Positions 21,532 through 31,924 of a stretch of DNA of 33,449 nucleotides are shown here, piece by piece. How positions within the stretch are numbered: the stretch's first letter is position 1; every line of letters begins with the position of its first letter. The stretch is from Welwitschia mirabilis (taxonomy: Eukaryota > Gnetophyta > Gnetopsida > Welwitschiales): the NCBI GenBank assembly GCA_051453625.1, contig JBOZIK010000001.1:192076599-192110047 (forward strand), written 5' to 3'. The notes beneath the pieces are model-generated. The model worked only from the letters and a program-made list of their open reading frames with translations, made no database searches and was not told the origin of the DNA. The translations under genes were made by a program, and so were the position numbers.

Positions 21532-22948
21532 ACCATAATCATCTCAAAATCTAGTGACTAGGTTGATTATGTAACTAGTTTTGTAATTTGTTCTACCAGT
21601 GGTTCTATTGGTACTTTACTCTACTCTTTTAGAAACTTAATTTTTTCATCAAGATTTTAAATAAGTTTATCTTTTCCTAAAATTCATACTCTTATTTTTT
21701 TTTGAGTTATTTGATTTCTTTATTAAGTCTCTATAACTTCCTCATTTAGTTTCTAAATTTTGGCTAATTCATGTGCCATTCTTGAAGTTCTTGGCTATAT
21801 ACTTCTATTTATTTTTCTATATTAATTCTTTGTTCTTTTGGTAAGCATTCTTCATGTTTCCCTAAAATTTCTTAAATTCACTTCTTATTCTTTTTTCTTT
21901 AGCTTGTTTTATCTATAGTTATTCCCTTAATCTTTGGGTTAAGTTTGTGCCTTGTTATTTGGGAGATTATTGAGTTATATTTAAGATGCCAAATATTGTA
22001 ATGTTTTCCTTTGAGATTCCACATAATAAAGAAGGCATTGCATAACTTTGATAATTAATTCATTCAAAAATGGATCACCAACAACCAATTTTTTATTGCT
22101 CACTCCCTTGATTCTTTCACTTATGAGCTTATTCAAAACTGTGGGATCTTTTTATTTAAGAGATCTCCATAATATTTCCATTAGTTCTTCTTCCCATGTC
22201 TCAAACTCATCATTTGATTGCACTTGAACTATTGTTTTAATGTTCTAGTGTATATTTCTTTTATAGAATTCCCCCCTCTTTTTGGATTGATGGTAACACA
22301 TGGGAAATAGTATGAGACTAGCTAAGGTCATTGGTTTTGTTGACTAGATTAAAATCCATAGATGACTCTCGTCCACTTGAGGGCTACCCACCCAACGCCA
22401 TGGTTTTGCCTATGATTCATATTCAAGATGTTGAATCCCACATTTGGGTGCGCCTTGAATATATATAAAATTCAAAGGCAAGACATTGGAGCCCTTGATT
22501 TATAAACATGGGTCGAACCAAGTACACTATATGTTGGCCTGTTATAGAAATTTTATGTAAATCTATAAAAGAGAGTTGTATTTTCTTGACTTCTTTCTTC
22601 TACTCATCATAAAATTTTTTTATAACTTCCTACTATTTTCTATCGAAAGTGATGGGGTCCTTGTCCTTTTCTTCCATTTCGAACTACTACCTCTTGTTTC
22701 ATCTCTCCTTGGTGCCAATCATTTTGATATCGGTATAAATGATTAAATGTGTAAATTGTTAACTAAGCGCAAATTCTTGTGTGATTATAACCACATTACA
22801 AGATTAGAAACAATCTTCACAAGGAAAGGAATCTGGAATAAATTTATTCGAAGAATGTTTAAGGAATGGGACCAGCAATAAAAAAGACGTGTCAAAATAT
22901 TGTAGTTTACGTATACAAATCACATATCAGTGGATTTTTGATATGTGC
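21532..22948. other. Intergenic block, possibly old retroelement DNA
   Basis: T-rich on the plus strand. On the minus strand from about 22680 there is a frame beginning MEEKDKDPITFDRK, interrupted by stops but with a coding-like lysine/glutamate-rich character over about 150 bp. I cannot assign it to a family; a decayed gag is one possibility. No supported gene. Confidence 0.35.
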
Positions 22949-23050
22949 TTAGCTTTTCATATTCTCTACACTTTTCACTTCCAAGATCCTTTGTTTTGTT
23001 GAAAGAGACACTTGAGATTCCACCCATGGCGGGTTAATCTGGGAATTCAT
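22949..23050 (-). CDS. Candidate 33-residue small ORF or first exon, unrecognised
   Basis: ATG at 23050 to TAA at 22949. The product starts MNSQINPPWVESQ and is rich in Ser, Glu and Lys, with no signal peptide or membrane segment. A TATA-like box at 23115-23126 lies about 65 bp upstream, preceded by a dense group of TGACG and W-box motifs, which is a reasonable layout for a real transcript. It could also be the first exon of a truncated gene, since possible GT donors occur inside it. It may equally be chance; I recognise no family. Confidence 0.2.
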   Translation of the reverse strand: MNSQINPPWVESQVSLSTKQRILEVKSVENMKS

Positions 23051-23114
23051 CGTTCAGCTCGTCAAAAAGAAGCTTTTGGTTTCTAATCAGTATTTCAAAG
23101 TGGGAAAACACTTG

Positions 23115-23126
23115 TATTTTAAATAG
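23115..23126 (-). promoter_or_regulatory. TATA-like box facing the small minus-strand ORF
   Basis: The minus strand reads CTATTTAAAATA. It is about 65 bp before the ATG at 23050 and directly follows, in minus orientation, the TGACG/W-box cluster. Confidence 0.3.
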
Positions 23127-23247
23127 TGACGCGTCCCGCTCCCATGAGCAAGCTAAGCTACCACGTCAGCAGCCGAAGAGCACTTTCTCCGACGGTCAAC
23201 GTCAGCTACCATTGACCAGTCAAGTTGCCTTTCCGAAAATGACGTCA
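23127..23247. promoter_or_regulatory. Cluster of TGACG (bZIP) and W-box (WRKY) type motifs
   Basis: Within 121 bp: TGACGCGTC (23127-23135), CCACGTCA (23161-23168), GGTCAACGTCA (23194-23204), TTGACCAGTCAA (23212-23223, two W-box cores facing each other) and the palindrome TGACGTCA (23240-23247). TGA-type bZIP factors bind TGACG and WRKY factors bind TTGAC; close pairs of these sites are typical of stress- or salicylate-responsive plant promoters. GC content is above that of the flanks. Binding and activity are inferred. Confidence 0.45.
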
Positions 23248-23250
23248 TGG

Positions 23251-24537
23251 GTGACATGTGGACATTAAAGGGGGCAAGAAAGACGAAATCGGAGGAAAAT
23301 GTATAAGAGAGGTTTGTATGAAGTCGAAACAACTACCAATCTAGTTTTGAGAGGCGTTAATGGTTTAAAAGAGTTTAGAATTTGACACTGTTTAAGAGTA
23401 ATTTAAAATTTAACCACCATTACAAACTTAAATGCCTTACATTGACGTTAAACTCAACAAGTAATCTCACCCGTCAAATTCTAACCCTGAGAGAACTTAT
23501 AAACCAACCTTAAAAAACTTTCAAAGCCGACCCATATAAATAGGAAATGCTGTGATAACGATGACATCATCCATGACATGTAAAAGCAATAGAGATGGAA
23601 GAATCTCTACTCAATGTCGATGGGTGTTACCTGAATTTGTCGTGGGCCGGCAACTAGTGCTTTAAATCCAGCAATGTGGCTACCTTAGTATGTCATTATT
23701 TCTTTGCTGTACTCTAACCAGTAATTGTTGGAATCTATTTTTAGATTCTTGGAGGTTTAAAATAGCAATTCCATAATAAATATAGCTTAAGTGGTCAAGG
23801 TGTTAGTTGCTGAGGTGTTCCAAATTTCTTTGAGTAAAACATTAGAGACATTTATTGTCATGCTATAGTGGCGAGAAAAGGATTTACAACTTCCCTCCCT
23901 ATAAGCTATCTAAGCAATGATTTACAAGTTCTTGAGTGTCAATAGGTTATTGAATATAACGAAGATCGACATAACATATTTTACCTTAAAAATATACGAT
24001 ATATTAAAAGTGCATAAGAGAAACGGTGTTAAAATGAATCATAAATATAACAATAAACTTACTTTTAATGCTCGTAAACAATTTGCATTATAGCTGTGTC
24101 AAATTTACCTCAATCGCGATGATATCTTTGTGTGATATAATTTGCTATTCTTAGAAGCTCCATTTTATTGCACACAATGGCTAGGTAGTTCATATACTTT
24201 GGACATGCCCTATTGGATTCTCATAATTAAACATTGTTGTTAAGGAAACATACTTTACATCGACATACTAATGGAGACATAACTATCTCTTATTACATAT
24301 TAATTTCCCATAAATCACAATAAGTAGAACAAGAAAGGCATTAGAAAATTCGTATTTGCATCTTGAAACTTACAAATCTACCTGCATTTGTTAAATAAGA
24401 TGACAATCGTCCTATTGGCATGCGTCATTATCCCTTCATTTAATTGCAATTCTTGTGCATTAAATTAAGATTTCCTCTTCCCCACACAAATGTGTGATGC
24501 CCTTCAAGCTTGACTCACACATATGCACGTAGCAACG
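23251..24537. other. Intergenic block with a second TATA-like box and a very short ORF
   Basis: TATAAATA at 23535-23542 is 60 bp upstream of an ATG at 23595 that opens a 20-codon frame (MEESLLNVDGCYLNLSWAGN) ending at 23657. This could be a first exon, a leader ORF or chance. The rest, to 24537, is AT-rich with no gene I can support; the 75-codon minus-strand frame at 24460-24687 overlaps a repeat and is not called. Confidence 0.3.
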
Positions 24538-24822
24538 TTTTCCAAAGACAATCACAACCCCATTATTATAAGAAAAAAAAGGGTTAAAAAGTAAACTTTT
24601 ATTAATTAATGATTTGATAGAAGCTATGAGGGACCATTGCCACACTAAATGTGGTAGCAATCGTGGGGACCCTTTTAACACGTACAATTATAATTTCACT
24701 ATCGTTAAAGTTTCTAAGACAAACACAATCCCATTATCATAAGTCACCAAAGGATTAAAAAGCACACTTTTGTTGTGTGAATGGAGCTCAAGAGACCAAT
24801 TACCTTACAAGTTTAGAGACCC
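24538..24822 (+). repeat. Degenerate tandem duplication, period about 170 bp
   Basis: Copy one (24538-24672) and copy two (24711-24822) share the order TTTC.AAGACAA, CA.CCCATTAT.ATAAG, GG.TTAAAAAG..AC.TTT, then a GAG..ACCA segment ending in GACCC. Differences are numerous, so the duplication is old. Confidence 0.6.
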
Positions 24823-24906
24823 ATAACACATATCAAAGAAGTCACCATGCAATATAAAAGTTGAACCCTCTAATGTGATCATAAATAATGCCCACCACCG
24901 AGTGAA

Positions 24907-24929
24907 CGTCTCCATTTGAAAAGGAGACG
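24907..24929. repeat. Short perfect inverted repeat (7-bp stem)
   Basis: CGTCTCC at 24907-24913 and GGAGACG at 24923-24929 with a 9-base loop. Too short to call an RNA gene; it lies about 100 bp upstream of the small ORF at 25026. Confidence 0.4.
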
Positions 24930-25025
24930 AACAGAAGTATCTTAATCGAAGAGTGAGGTTTTTGTATTATTCGACGAGCACTCCATAATCACATTTGGCT
25001 TTTCTTCGCCTTCACTCTCGCATGA

Positions 25026-25154
25026 ATGAAGCTTGCGTTTCTATCTTTTTCGTATTCTGTTGATGATGACGGCTCGTGTTATGAATGTGGGCGCGTTTCA
25101 TGTTACCTTGGGAGAGGACACGTAACATTGTATTTCCAAAAAGCATTTCCGTGA
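25026..25154 (+). CDS. Candidate 42-residue small ORF, unrecognised
   Basis: ATG at 25026 to TGA ending at 25154. The product begins MKLAFLSFSYS, a weakly hydrophobic start, and has three close cysteines in CYECGRVSC. Upstream is a C/T-rich leader-like segment (CTTCGCCTTCACTCTCGC) and local GC is higher than in the flanks. It could be a small cysteine-containing peptide, a first exon, or a remnant of a gene. There is no downstream partner exon I can identify, and an earlier ATG at 25022 in another frame would compete for initiation. Confidence 0.2.
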   Translation: MKLAFLSFSYSVDDDGSCYECGRVSCYLGRGHVTLYFQKAFP

Positions 25155-25744
25155 TAAGGAGCAACTTGTCTTTTCTTGAAAGTTAATGCCTTATTCTCTT
25201 TGTTATTTTTATTTTGGCATACAAGCCAATACGAGCCGTCGATTTGTTTAGAAGGTGAGAAGAGTAAGCCAATCCTTTACCTTTCTGTGACCAATTAAAC
25301 TGTAATAAAATAAAATAAAATATAAAAATACTTTAAAAATATCAAATAAAAATAAAAATAAACATGAAATCATAGTAGTAAAATTCATCATAGAAATAGC
25401 ACATTCCGTCTCAATTAATTTTATTAGAATATCTATTTTTAGTTACAAAATTTTGTATATGAAAAAACTCACCAATTTGTGTGAAATTTCCATTGAATTT
25501 GAGCTTTCACTTTTTATTGCATTTTATTTCCTCACCGTTTTCTTAGGAGTTATAGTTGTTTTCTTCGCCATTTTTTGCTCCATTATTAGCTATTTTCTTT
25601 GCTATTTTCTTCATTGTTTCCCCCCTTATTTTCTTAGTTGCTTAGATTGTCACATCCTTCCCATGTCCATCTTGGAAACTCTTTTCAGCCATCTATAAGC
25701 AAATAATGCCCTTCATCTGAGCCACAATATCCATGTAATCATCT
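25155..25744. other. AT-rich block with A/T simple repeats
   Basis: Includes an AAAAT/AAAATA-type simple repeat near 25303-25360. The 81-codon frame at 25453-25698 encodes a Phe/Leu/Ile/Cys-rich product typical of translated T-rich DNA, so I do not call it. Confidence 0.5.
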
Positions 25745-26025
25745 TTCCATAGTTTACAATTACTCCTTCACAGTAACTTACAACCTATTTTCTCTGATAA
25801 AAATAGTTTACTTTACTATCTTTGAAATTCACTTGAAATATGTTTTCTTCGATTAAGAAAAACTTCATTTTGCCACCTCTAAATTTCATCTGCAACATAT
25901 TTTCTCATATAAATGCTTTGCTTCTCCATTCTCTAACAAAAAGCACTTTGCTTCAACATTTGTGAATTTCACCTATAATGTATTTCTTTTAGATAAAACA
26001 ATTTGCTATTCCATTGGTTTGCTAT
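25745..26025 (-). repeat. Degenerate minisatellite, period about 55 bp, roughly five units
   Basis: Units share a core of TTTGC or TTTAC, a short variable part, then AATTTCAC.TG.AA.ATATTTTCTC and GATAAA. They can be followed from about 25745 through 25800, 25855, 25940 and 25993. The strand is arbitrary. Confidence 0.5.
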
Positions 26026-26146
26026 TAACATTGATTTACTATTAAAATATATTAAATTTTTAATAAATAAAATTTACTAATTTTATTAATAAAATTAACA
26101 TAGCATATTCTTTTTACCAATTCTAATTTTTTTCATTGAAAGACCT

Positions 26147-26373
26147 TTTTAAGAATCAAACTCACAACCATAAACTCATGGGAGCACTATTCTCCATTTT
26201 ATAATAATTGTATTTTATTCATATACATTAATACTATGTAATTTTATTAATAAGTGATTTTAATAAGTATATTAATAATTTTACTAATATTTAATATAAT
26301 ATGTAACAATAAGTTTTTTCTTTAAGTTTTTAAAAATCAAACTTACAACCACAAAGTAATAAGAGCATTCTCT
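26147..26373 (+). repeat. Dispersed direct repeat, two copies about 180 bp apart
   Basis: Copies at 26147-26195 and 26327-26373 share the order TTTTAAGAATCAAACTCAC or its variant, CAACCA.AAA, then GAGCA.T.TTCTC. The AT-rich DNA between them may be part of the same repeat unit. Confidence 0.5.
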
Positions 26374-28400
26374 ATGATTACGATGCCTCTAAGAAGATAG
26401 TAATAACAAGTTGTTATAAGAGAAAGAGAAACAATATGCATAATCAAATTATTAAATTAATGGCTTAACATTTTATTACTATACTTTGATTAAGTTTCTT
26501 AATTTCTTTAATCAACTTTCTTTTAATTTCTCTCTCTATCCTTTTTTTTTCGGGGTGTTTACTAATGTTACATTAACTTTTGTAATATTTTTCTATAGGA
26601 TCTTATTATCTTATTATGGATCTAAAGAATAGATATGATTTGGAAATCAGTTGTAAAGATTTCAAAAATGATAAATGTGGTTCTGTAAGTTTTGTAGCTA
26701 TTACTTCACATTAGCTATTATAAGTAGGATGAAGTACCATCTTGCACAGGTAATCGGGAATGATATGCAATCTTGCAAGACAAATCCTTCTACTAGTCTA
26801 GCTTATAGGTTTGCAAAGTATAATGTAATCCTTCTATTTTAAAATTTTGAAGTCTTTATATGTTTACTAGTCAAAATGCATAATTTCTCACAAATTAGAT
26901 TCATAAGGAGAATACCAATGCTCCATAATTCTTACCATAAAATTTAAAATCTATAATTTAATAATGTTATGGGTGTTGATGTGTGAAATGTAGGATGTAA
27001 CATGTGCTTCAAATCCATTTATCTTACTTGATTAATATCCTACAATCTTTTAATATCTAATTCACATAGATACACACTCGTATAGGGAGTTAAATCTAGT
27101 GTTTTGAATTAGTAAGGAATTCAATAATTATCGAAAACATTGATTTATACAAAGAAGAGTATTTTTGTTTTTTTTTAAATTAAGAATGAAAATGAAATAA
27201 CAATCTAATGATGAATTGAATGCAATGTATGTGAAATGCAGTGAAATAATAATATAAATATGAAATGCAATCCTAAATGCAATTAACTAATCAAGTTTAC
27301 CAATTTGTTATCACTCAAGTTGGCCCTTATATTCTATATCAAAATCAAGATTAATCTAATTACACATCATTTTGATTCTAATATAAAATAGAACGTAGAA
27401 AAGAAGAAATAATTAAGAGATAATAAATTGATTTAATTAATCAAATTGTAACAACATCCACCTACAAGTAGTAACCTCTCAATGAAGGAGTCTCAACCCA
27501 ATAATAAGGAAATATTCTCTCATAAGTCAAGATGAATCCCTTGCCAAAATAAACTCTAATTTTTATAAGATCATTTGATGCTTAAAGAATGTCCTAAAAT
27601 GGATGCTTAAGAGGGGTATTTATAGGTTTGGATTAGCAATTTGAAATGTTAATAGGTGTGAATTGAAATGACATGACTATTGTTAAAAAAAAGAAATTTA
27701 ATTAAGTTTTGCTTGCTCTTTAGTGGTTGTTCTACTAGTTTCTAGATGACCATCATGGATGATCCTCAATTATCCTTCATATGCCTTTCTGGTATAACTA
27801 CTTACTGTCATACTTTTAGCTTTATTCAAATGATTATGATGGACGACTATTTGAGTATAGGGTCTAATCTCTTTTGGCTTCTGTTAAGAGAGTCATCCTG
27901 CTATTTTCATCTGAATGACCTATTAGACAAAACTATTTTCTCATCAAAGTCATCTATATCCATTGTTCCTTAATTCAAAATTGGTTTCTAAGATTCCAAA
28001 CCATTATAATTATCATCTAGACATCTTCATTACTAAAGTTAACCCTCATGTAGGATTATTTGTCATCAACCAAAGTGTCTCCTATGTATTACAGTTTGTA
28101 AGCTGAAAACTACTTATTATCTGAGCTTAACTAAAAGTGATCATAATTGGATTAGTCACTAAAATCATCCAAAAGATATTAAGAATGATGTAAAACTATG
28201 TTTATTATGATCATTGTGATAACCAAGTGTAGTTATCAAAATTCCCTCATAGACCTATTAAATAAGCCTAAAAATACACTGCACACCCATATCAAATATG
28301 GCCAATTTCGCCTTGTAACATAGTGTTATAACCCACATTTTGTAAGCTTTAATTAATAGGGTTTCTAAACTATGTAAAACAATTTGATATTAATTTTAAT
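26374..28400. other. AT-rich intergenic block, no gene recognised
   Basis: About 2 kb with stops in all frames. The 75-codon frame at 27746-27973 has no recognised domain. No RNA gene seen. Confidence 0.5.
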
Positions 28401-28500
28401 NNNNNNNNNNNNNNNNNNNNNNNNNNNNNNNNNNNNNNNNNNNNNNNNNNNNNNNNNNNNNNNNNNNNNNNNNNNNNNNNNNNNNNNNNNNNNNNNNNNN
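28401..28500. other. Assembly gap (100 N placeholder)
   Basis: Exactly 100 N, but unlike the other three 100-N gaps the two flanks do not match, so real sequence may be missing here. Confidence 0.99.
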
Positions 28501-28583
28501 TGATCCTAGGTTCCGTTGTGCATGATAGTTAATAACGAAAAAAAATTATGGTTAATTAGGGTAATTAAAGTTGGGGTATTACA
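28501..28583 (-). repeat. Possible LTR edge of a Gypsy-type element
   Basis: On the minus strand a GTGGGGGCTATG purine-rich stretch is followed at 28583 by TGTAATACCCC, a start used by many plant Gypsy LTRs. The rest of the putative LTR would run left into the gap. No coding region of such an element is recognised to the right. Confidence 0.3.
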
Positions 28584-30076
28584 CATAGCCCCCACATTAA
28601 GCATTTATCACTACTTAACAAAGAATACAATTAATAAGTAGCAAGCCAAAATAATAAGATAAATAATCTAGTTGATTAAAAAAATGTATTTTAGCATATT
28701 TATTCTATAGGTTAGAGGTAATAAGTTAGTGACTCTCTTATCCATTAGTCAATTTAATTAATGTAAAACCTTTGTCCACCTAATTTTGTCTAGAATACTA
28801 TGTGGCTGATGGTTAATTATGTTAGTTTTAATAAATATTTATCTCTTGACTTCTTTGAAGCATACATTAACCTCAATTATGCCTGTGAAAATCCTAGATA
28901 GTCATCTTGCAATAAGTACTCCATGAAAATGATCAAATAACATGATTCTCCTATCTTAACCATCCACTACACCTTTTCCAAGAATGATAACAAGAGAACG
29001 GAATGCTATGTAGATAAAAATCACTTTGAGAAAAATTTTAAGTACAAAAACTTGGATAAGGCATGGAAGATATCACAAGATTCTATATGATGATGATAAG
29101 ATGCTAATATAATAATCAACCTCGATAAGATAAAATCTTAAATGGTACATCAATATTTAGTATAGGTGGTGGTAGTGATGGTGCTCTCTCCTCATTTGTT
29201 GGAAAGAAGAAAGTCACATGCTTATGAATAATCCTAGTAGTTTTCACATGTTGAGTTTAATCTCCTTAGAAAAATTCACTATAACACTCTACTTAATATG
29301 CAGCACTCTATGCTTAATAAGTATACTTCTTCCATATAAGTTTTACATTCTCTAATCCATTTAGTCCTCTTATCTCTACCTCATATGTTTAAGTAGCTCC
29401 TATATCTGATCAAGGATAACTCCTCTAGATACACATCCATAAGGGAAACTTTGTAAGCCTATGGTTACTTTTTCTACTTAGGGATGTGAATGCCCATATC
29501 TATAAGGTGTTTAGCCATAGTGTGTACGTTGTTGAGCCTATATGCCCTATGGATCCAGTATGTTATGCTTGTGAAAATAGCTGAAAGAAGGCATGTAAAT
29601 TCCAAATTTCTTGGAGACCTCATATCTATTACAACCCATAATCTCCACCAAATAAATAATGCTACATTCATCTTTTCACTCTAGTAAAAAGTAGCTAACA
29701 TATATATGTGCAAGATCATATAATGACTATCATGGAATGATGAACTAATGTTCTATATTAAGGCTCAGTGAAGCATTTTATTTGCTAGTGGTAGGTATGT
29801 GATAATCACTTTACGAATTCTCTTACAGCATGCTATGGTATGTTAGGAAGAGTATAGTGTGCTTGTCAATCTCCCTTGCCTCCATATGTATGAATGTAGG
29901 TGATTCCTATACCACCTAAACTAGTGACCTAACTAGTATGCTTAGGTAATATGTGCATGTCCTATACACTGACTATATCTCTAATAATATTTATGAACTC
30001 TTCATTGTCTTCATGCTAGACCTCTATATGCATCGTATCATAAAAATTACAAATCTCTTTAGTGTAGCATGATTTA
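28584..30076. other. Intergenic block between the possible LTR edge and the second LTR element
   Basis: About 1.5 kb, AT-rich. A 65-codon minus-strand frame at 29474-29671 and a 64-codon plus-strand frame overlapping it have no recognised domain. No gene is supported. Confidence 0.45.
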
Positions 30077-31361
30077 TGTGAAGGATCTAGAGCCTTAGAG
30101 TGGGGGGTTAGGGGTGGTAATAGGATTTTAAAAAATAAATAAACTCAAAAGCTATATTCACAATTATTGAATACTAAAATATATTTGTACATATGAAATA
30201 CAAAAATTAATCTAAAAGAAAAGTAACTAAAAGCACAAAATACCAATGAATATAGATACACGATTTATAGTGATTCGTGAAACCCCCTACTCCACTCTTG
30301 GTAATTAGCTTTTATCCAGGCCTGATCTGGATCTTCGTTAATCACTTTCTAGGTATTTCAGATTTACCTATAACCTTTTACAATTAGACTTTTCAAAGGC
30401 TCAATTTCAACCTTTAAAAAGAATTCTTTTATGTGATAATAGTATGTCATAATGCATAGGTTTCACTAGATATAATGTATAATAATGATGGTACTACACT
30501 ACTTGAAATAATATCATAATCCATATATGTACAGTGAAAACTGACTGACCAAAGTACTGATAATCACAAAAGATGTTCATTCAATTTTGGTCAAATAGAA
30601 GATATGCCAAAAAATTGGTCCAATGATTTCGATGACTAACAAGTATATAGGAGATATGTTTTAAGATTTTACAAGTAAATAAAGTTCTCCAATGGATAAA
30701 AAAGGAGGCTAGAAACTAGAAAAATCCCATTTCCATCATGACAGATCGACCCCTCGAAATGTCTGATCAATCCCATTGAGTACCACTATCGAAGTTAGTC
30801 GTCCCCATCTTTTTTCAGTCAACCTACTTTCTTTACATATCTATGTTTACTTGACTCCTTAGGGATCCGGTTGACTGCATGTTGGTTCAACCACATGTTT
30901 GATTGATCGCATTTTGATCTGGTCAATTCCATGTGTAGAAAAGTGTAAAACAAAATTTTTAGCCCACGTCTGATTAATCCCTTAGGTATTTGGTTGATCC
31001 CTTGATGATAAAAGATGAAAACATTTTACTCCAAGTTTGGTTGACCCCTCAAAAATCTAGTTGACTCCTTAATGATTAGATGTAAGAAATTTATTACATA
31101 GGCCTAGTTGACCCCTTATGAATTTGGCCGACCCCTCAATAATCTGGTTTTGACACTTCTTAGTATAGGTTGGATTGATCTTTTAGGACTTCGGTGGAAT
31201 TCTTTAAGGAATTATAACTTCTCAAGTTTAGGTAAGATTTGTGAGAAATATTTGTAGCTTCTAATCTACAAGGATTAATATTTTCTTTAAGGAATACATA
31301 CACATTTTGCTATATTAGAAAATGTTAGTTTAACATCAACTTGGCAAATTACAACTTAATA
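30077..31361 (-). repeat. 3' LTR of the second element (about 1.29 kb)
   Basis: The plus strand begins TGTGAAGGATCTAGAGCC followed by a GGGGGG-containing stretch; this is the reverse complement of the CACCCCC...CTCTAAGGCTCTAGATCC ending seen in many plant LTRs. Near 30261-30330 are the conserved GATTCGTGAAACC and CCTACTCCACTCT phrases. The other end abuts a polypurine tract, where the expected terminal CA (plus strand) reads TA. No primer-binding site lies left of 30077, so this is the 3' LTR. Its middle, 30745-31150, carries many TTGACCCCT-like phrases. Confidence 0.6.
30745..31150 (+). repeat. Array of TTGACCCCT / GGTTGA.CCCTT phrases within the LTR
   Basis: At least a dozen variants of GGTTGACCCCT or GATCAATCCC occur, for example at about 30748, 30766, 30869, 30990, 31039, 31061, 31108 and 31128. 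Spacing alternates between about 20 and about 50 bases rather than forming a strict tandem repeat. Similar phrases recur at 33130-33335 in the internal region. Confidence 0.6.
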
Positions 31362-31389
31362 ATCTCCCCCTTTGACATTGATGATAAAC
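31362..31389 (-). other. Polypurine tract and conserved pre-LTR motif
   Basis: The minus strand reads ATCATCAATGTC directly followed by AAAGGGGGAGAT, immediately before the LTR. This combination is widespread in plant LTR elements, where the purine run primes plus-strand DNA synthesis. Confidence 0.7.
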
Positions 31390-31804
31390 TATAATTAGGT
31401 AAAAATATTAATTGGAAAACTCCCCATTAGAAAATGTCCATTAGATTGGTAAAAACATATTGAGCATGTTTATCAAATCTAACATTCAAAATGGTTTTCC
31501 AAAATGAATAATATATATAAACAATTTGAAGTATAGTTCATCAGACATATAATATTCATTAATAGACAAGATAAAATGATACCACTTGCATTACTAAATG
31601 TAACAAAATCATGGATCATGGTAAATGTAATATGCATTTAATAGACAGGACAAAATGATACCAAATGCATTTTTATTACTTATTTTAAGCAGTATAATAG
31701 AAAGATGCTTATAAGAGCAATTATAATTGAGAAAGACTAATAAGTACTACTAAGAACAACTGATAACATTTGATACCAACTAATAATAACTAAAAGTACA
31801 ATTC

Positions 31805-31840
31805 CTGTTTCTACCCCTTTAGACATCAATGACAAAGGAG
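31805..31840 (-). other. Second, diverged copy of the pre-LTR motif
   Basis: The minus strand reads TTTGTCATTGATGTC then TAAAGGGGTAGAA, about 430 bp before the main polypurine tract and in the same orientation. It may be a duplicated 3' end or a second purine tract. Confidence 0.55.
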
Positions 31841-31901
31841 AGAAAACTAAAAATAACAAGCATAACTGGAATGATAATAGAGAAGATAAGAAATCAATTA
31901 T

Positions 31902-31924
31902 ATTCTTATTCTTATTCTTATTCT
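31902..31924 (+). repeat. TTCTTA microsatellite (about four units)
   Basis: ATTCTT repeated just beyond the stop of the gag-like pseudogene. On the minus strand it gives Asn-Lys codons in a different frame. Confidence 0.8.

Noticed and set aside
25453-25698. 81-codon hydrophobic frame
   Set aside because: Phe/Leu/Ile/Cys-rich translation of T-rich DNA; looks like a membrane protein only because of base composition.
29474-29684. Opposed frames of 65 and 64 codons
   Set aside because: They mirror each other on the two strands and match no family I know.
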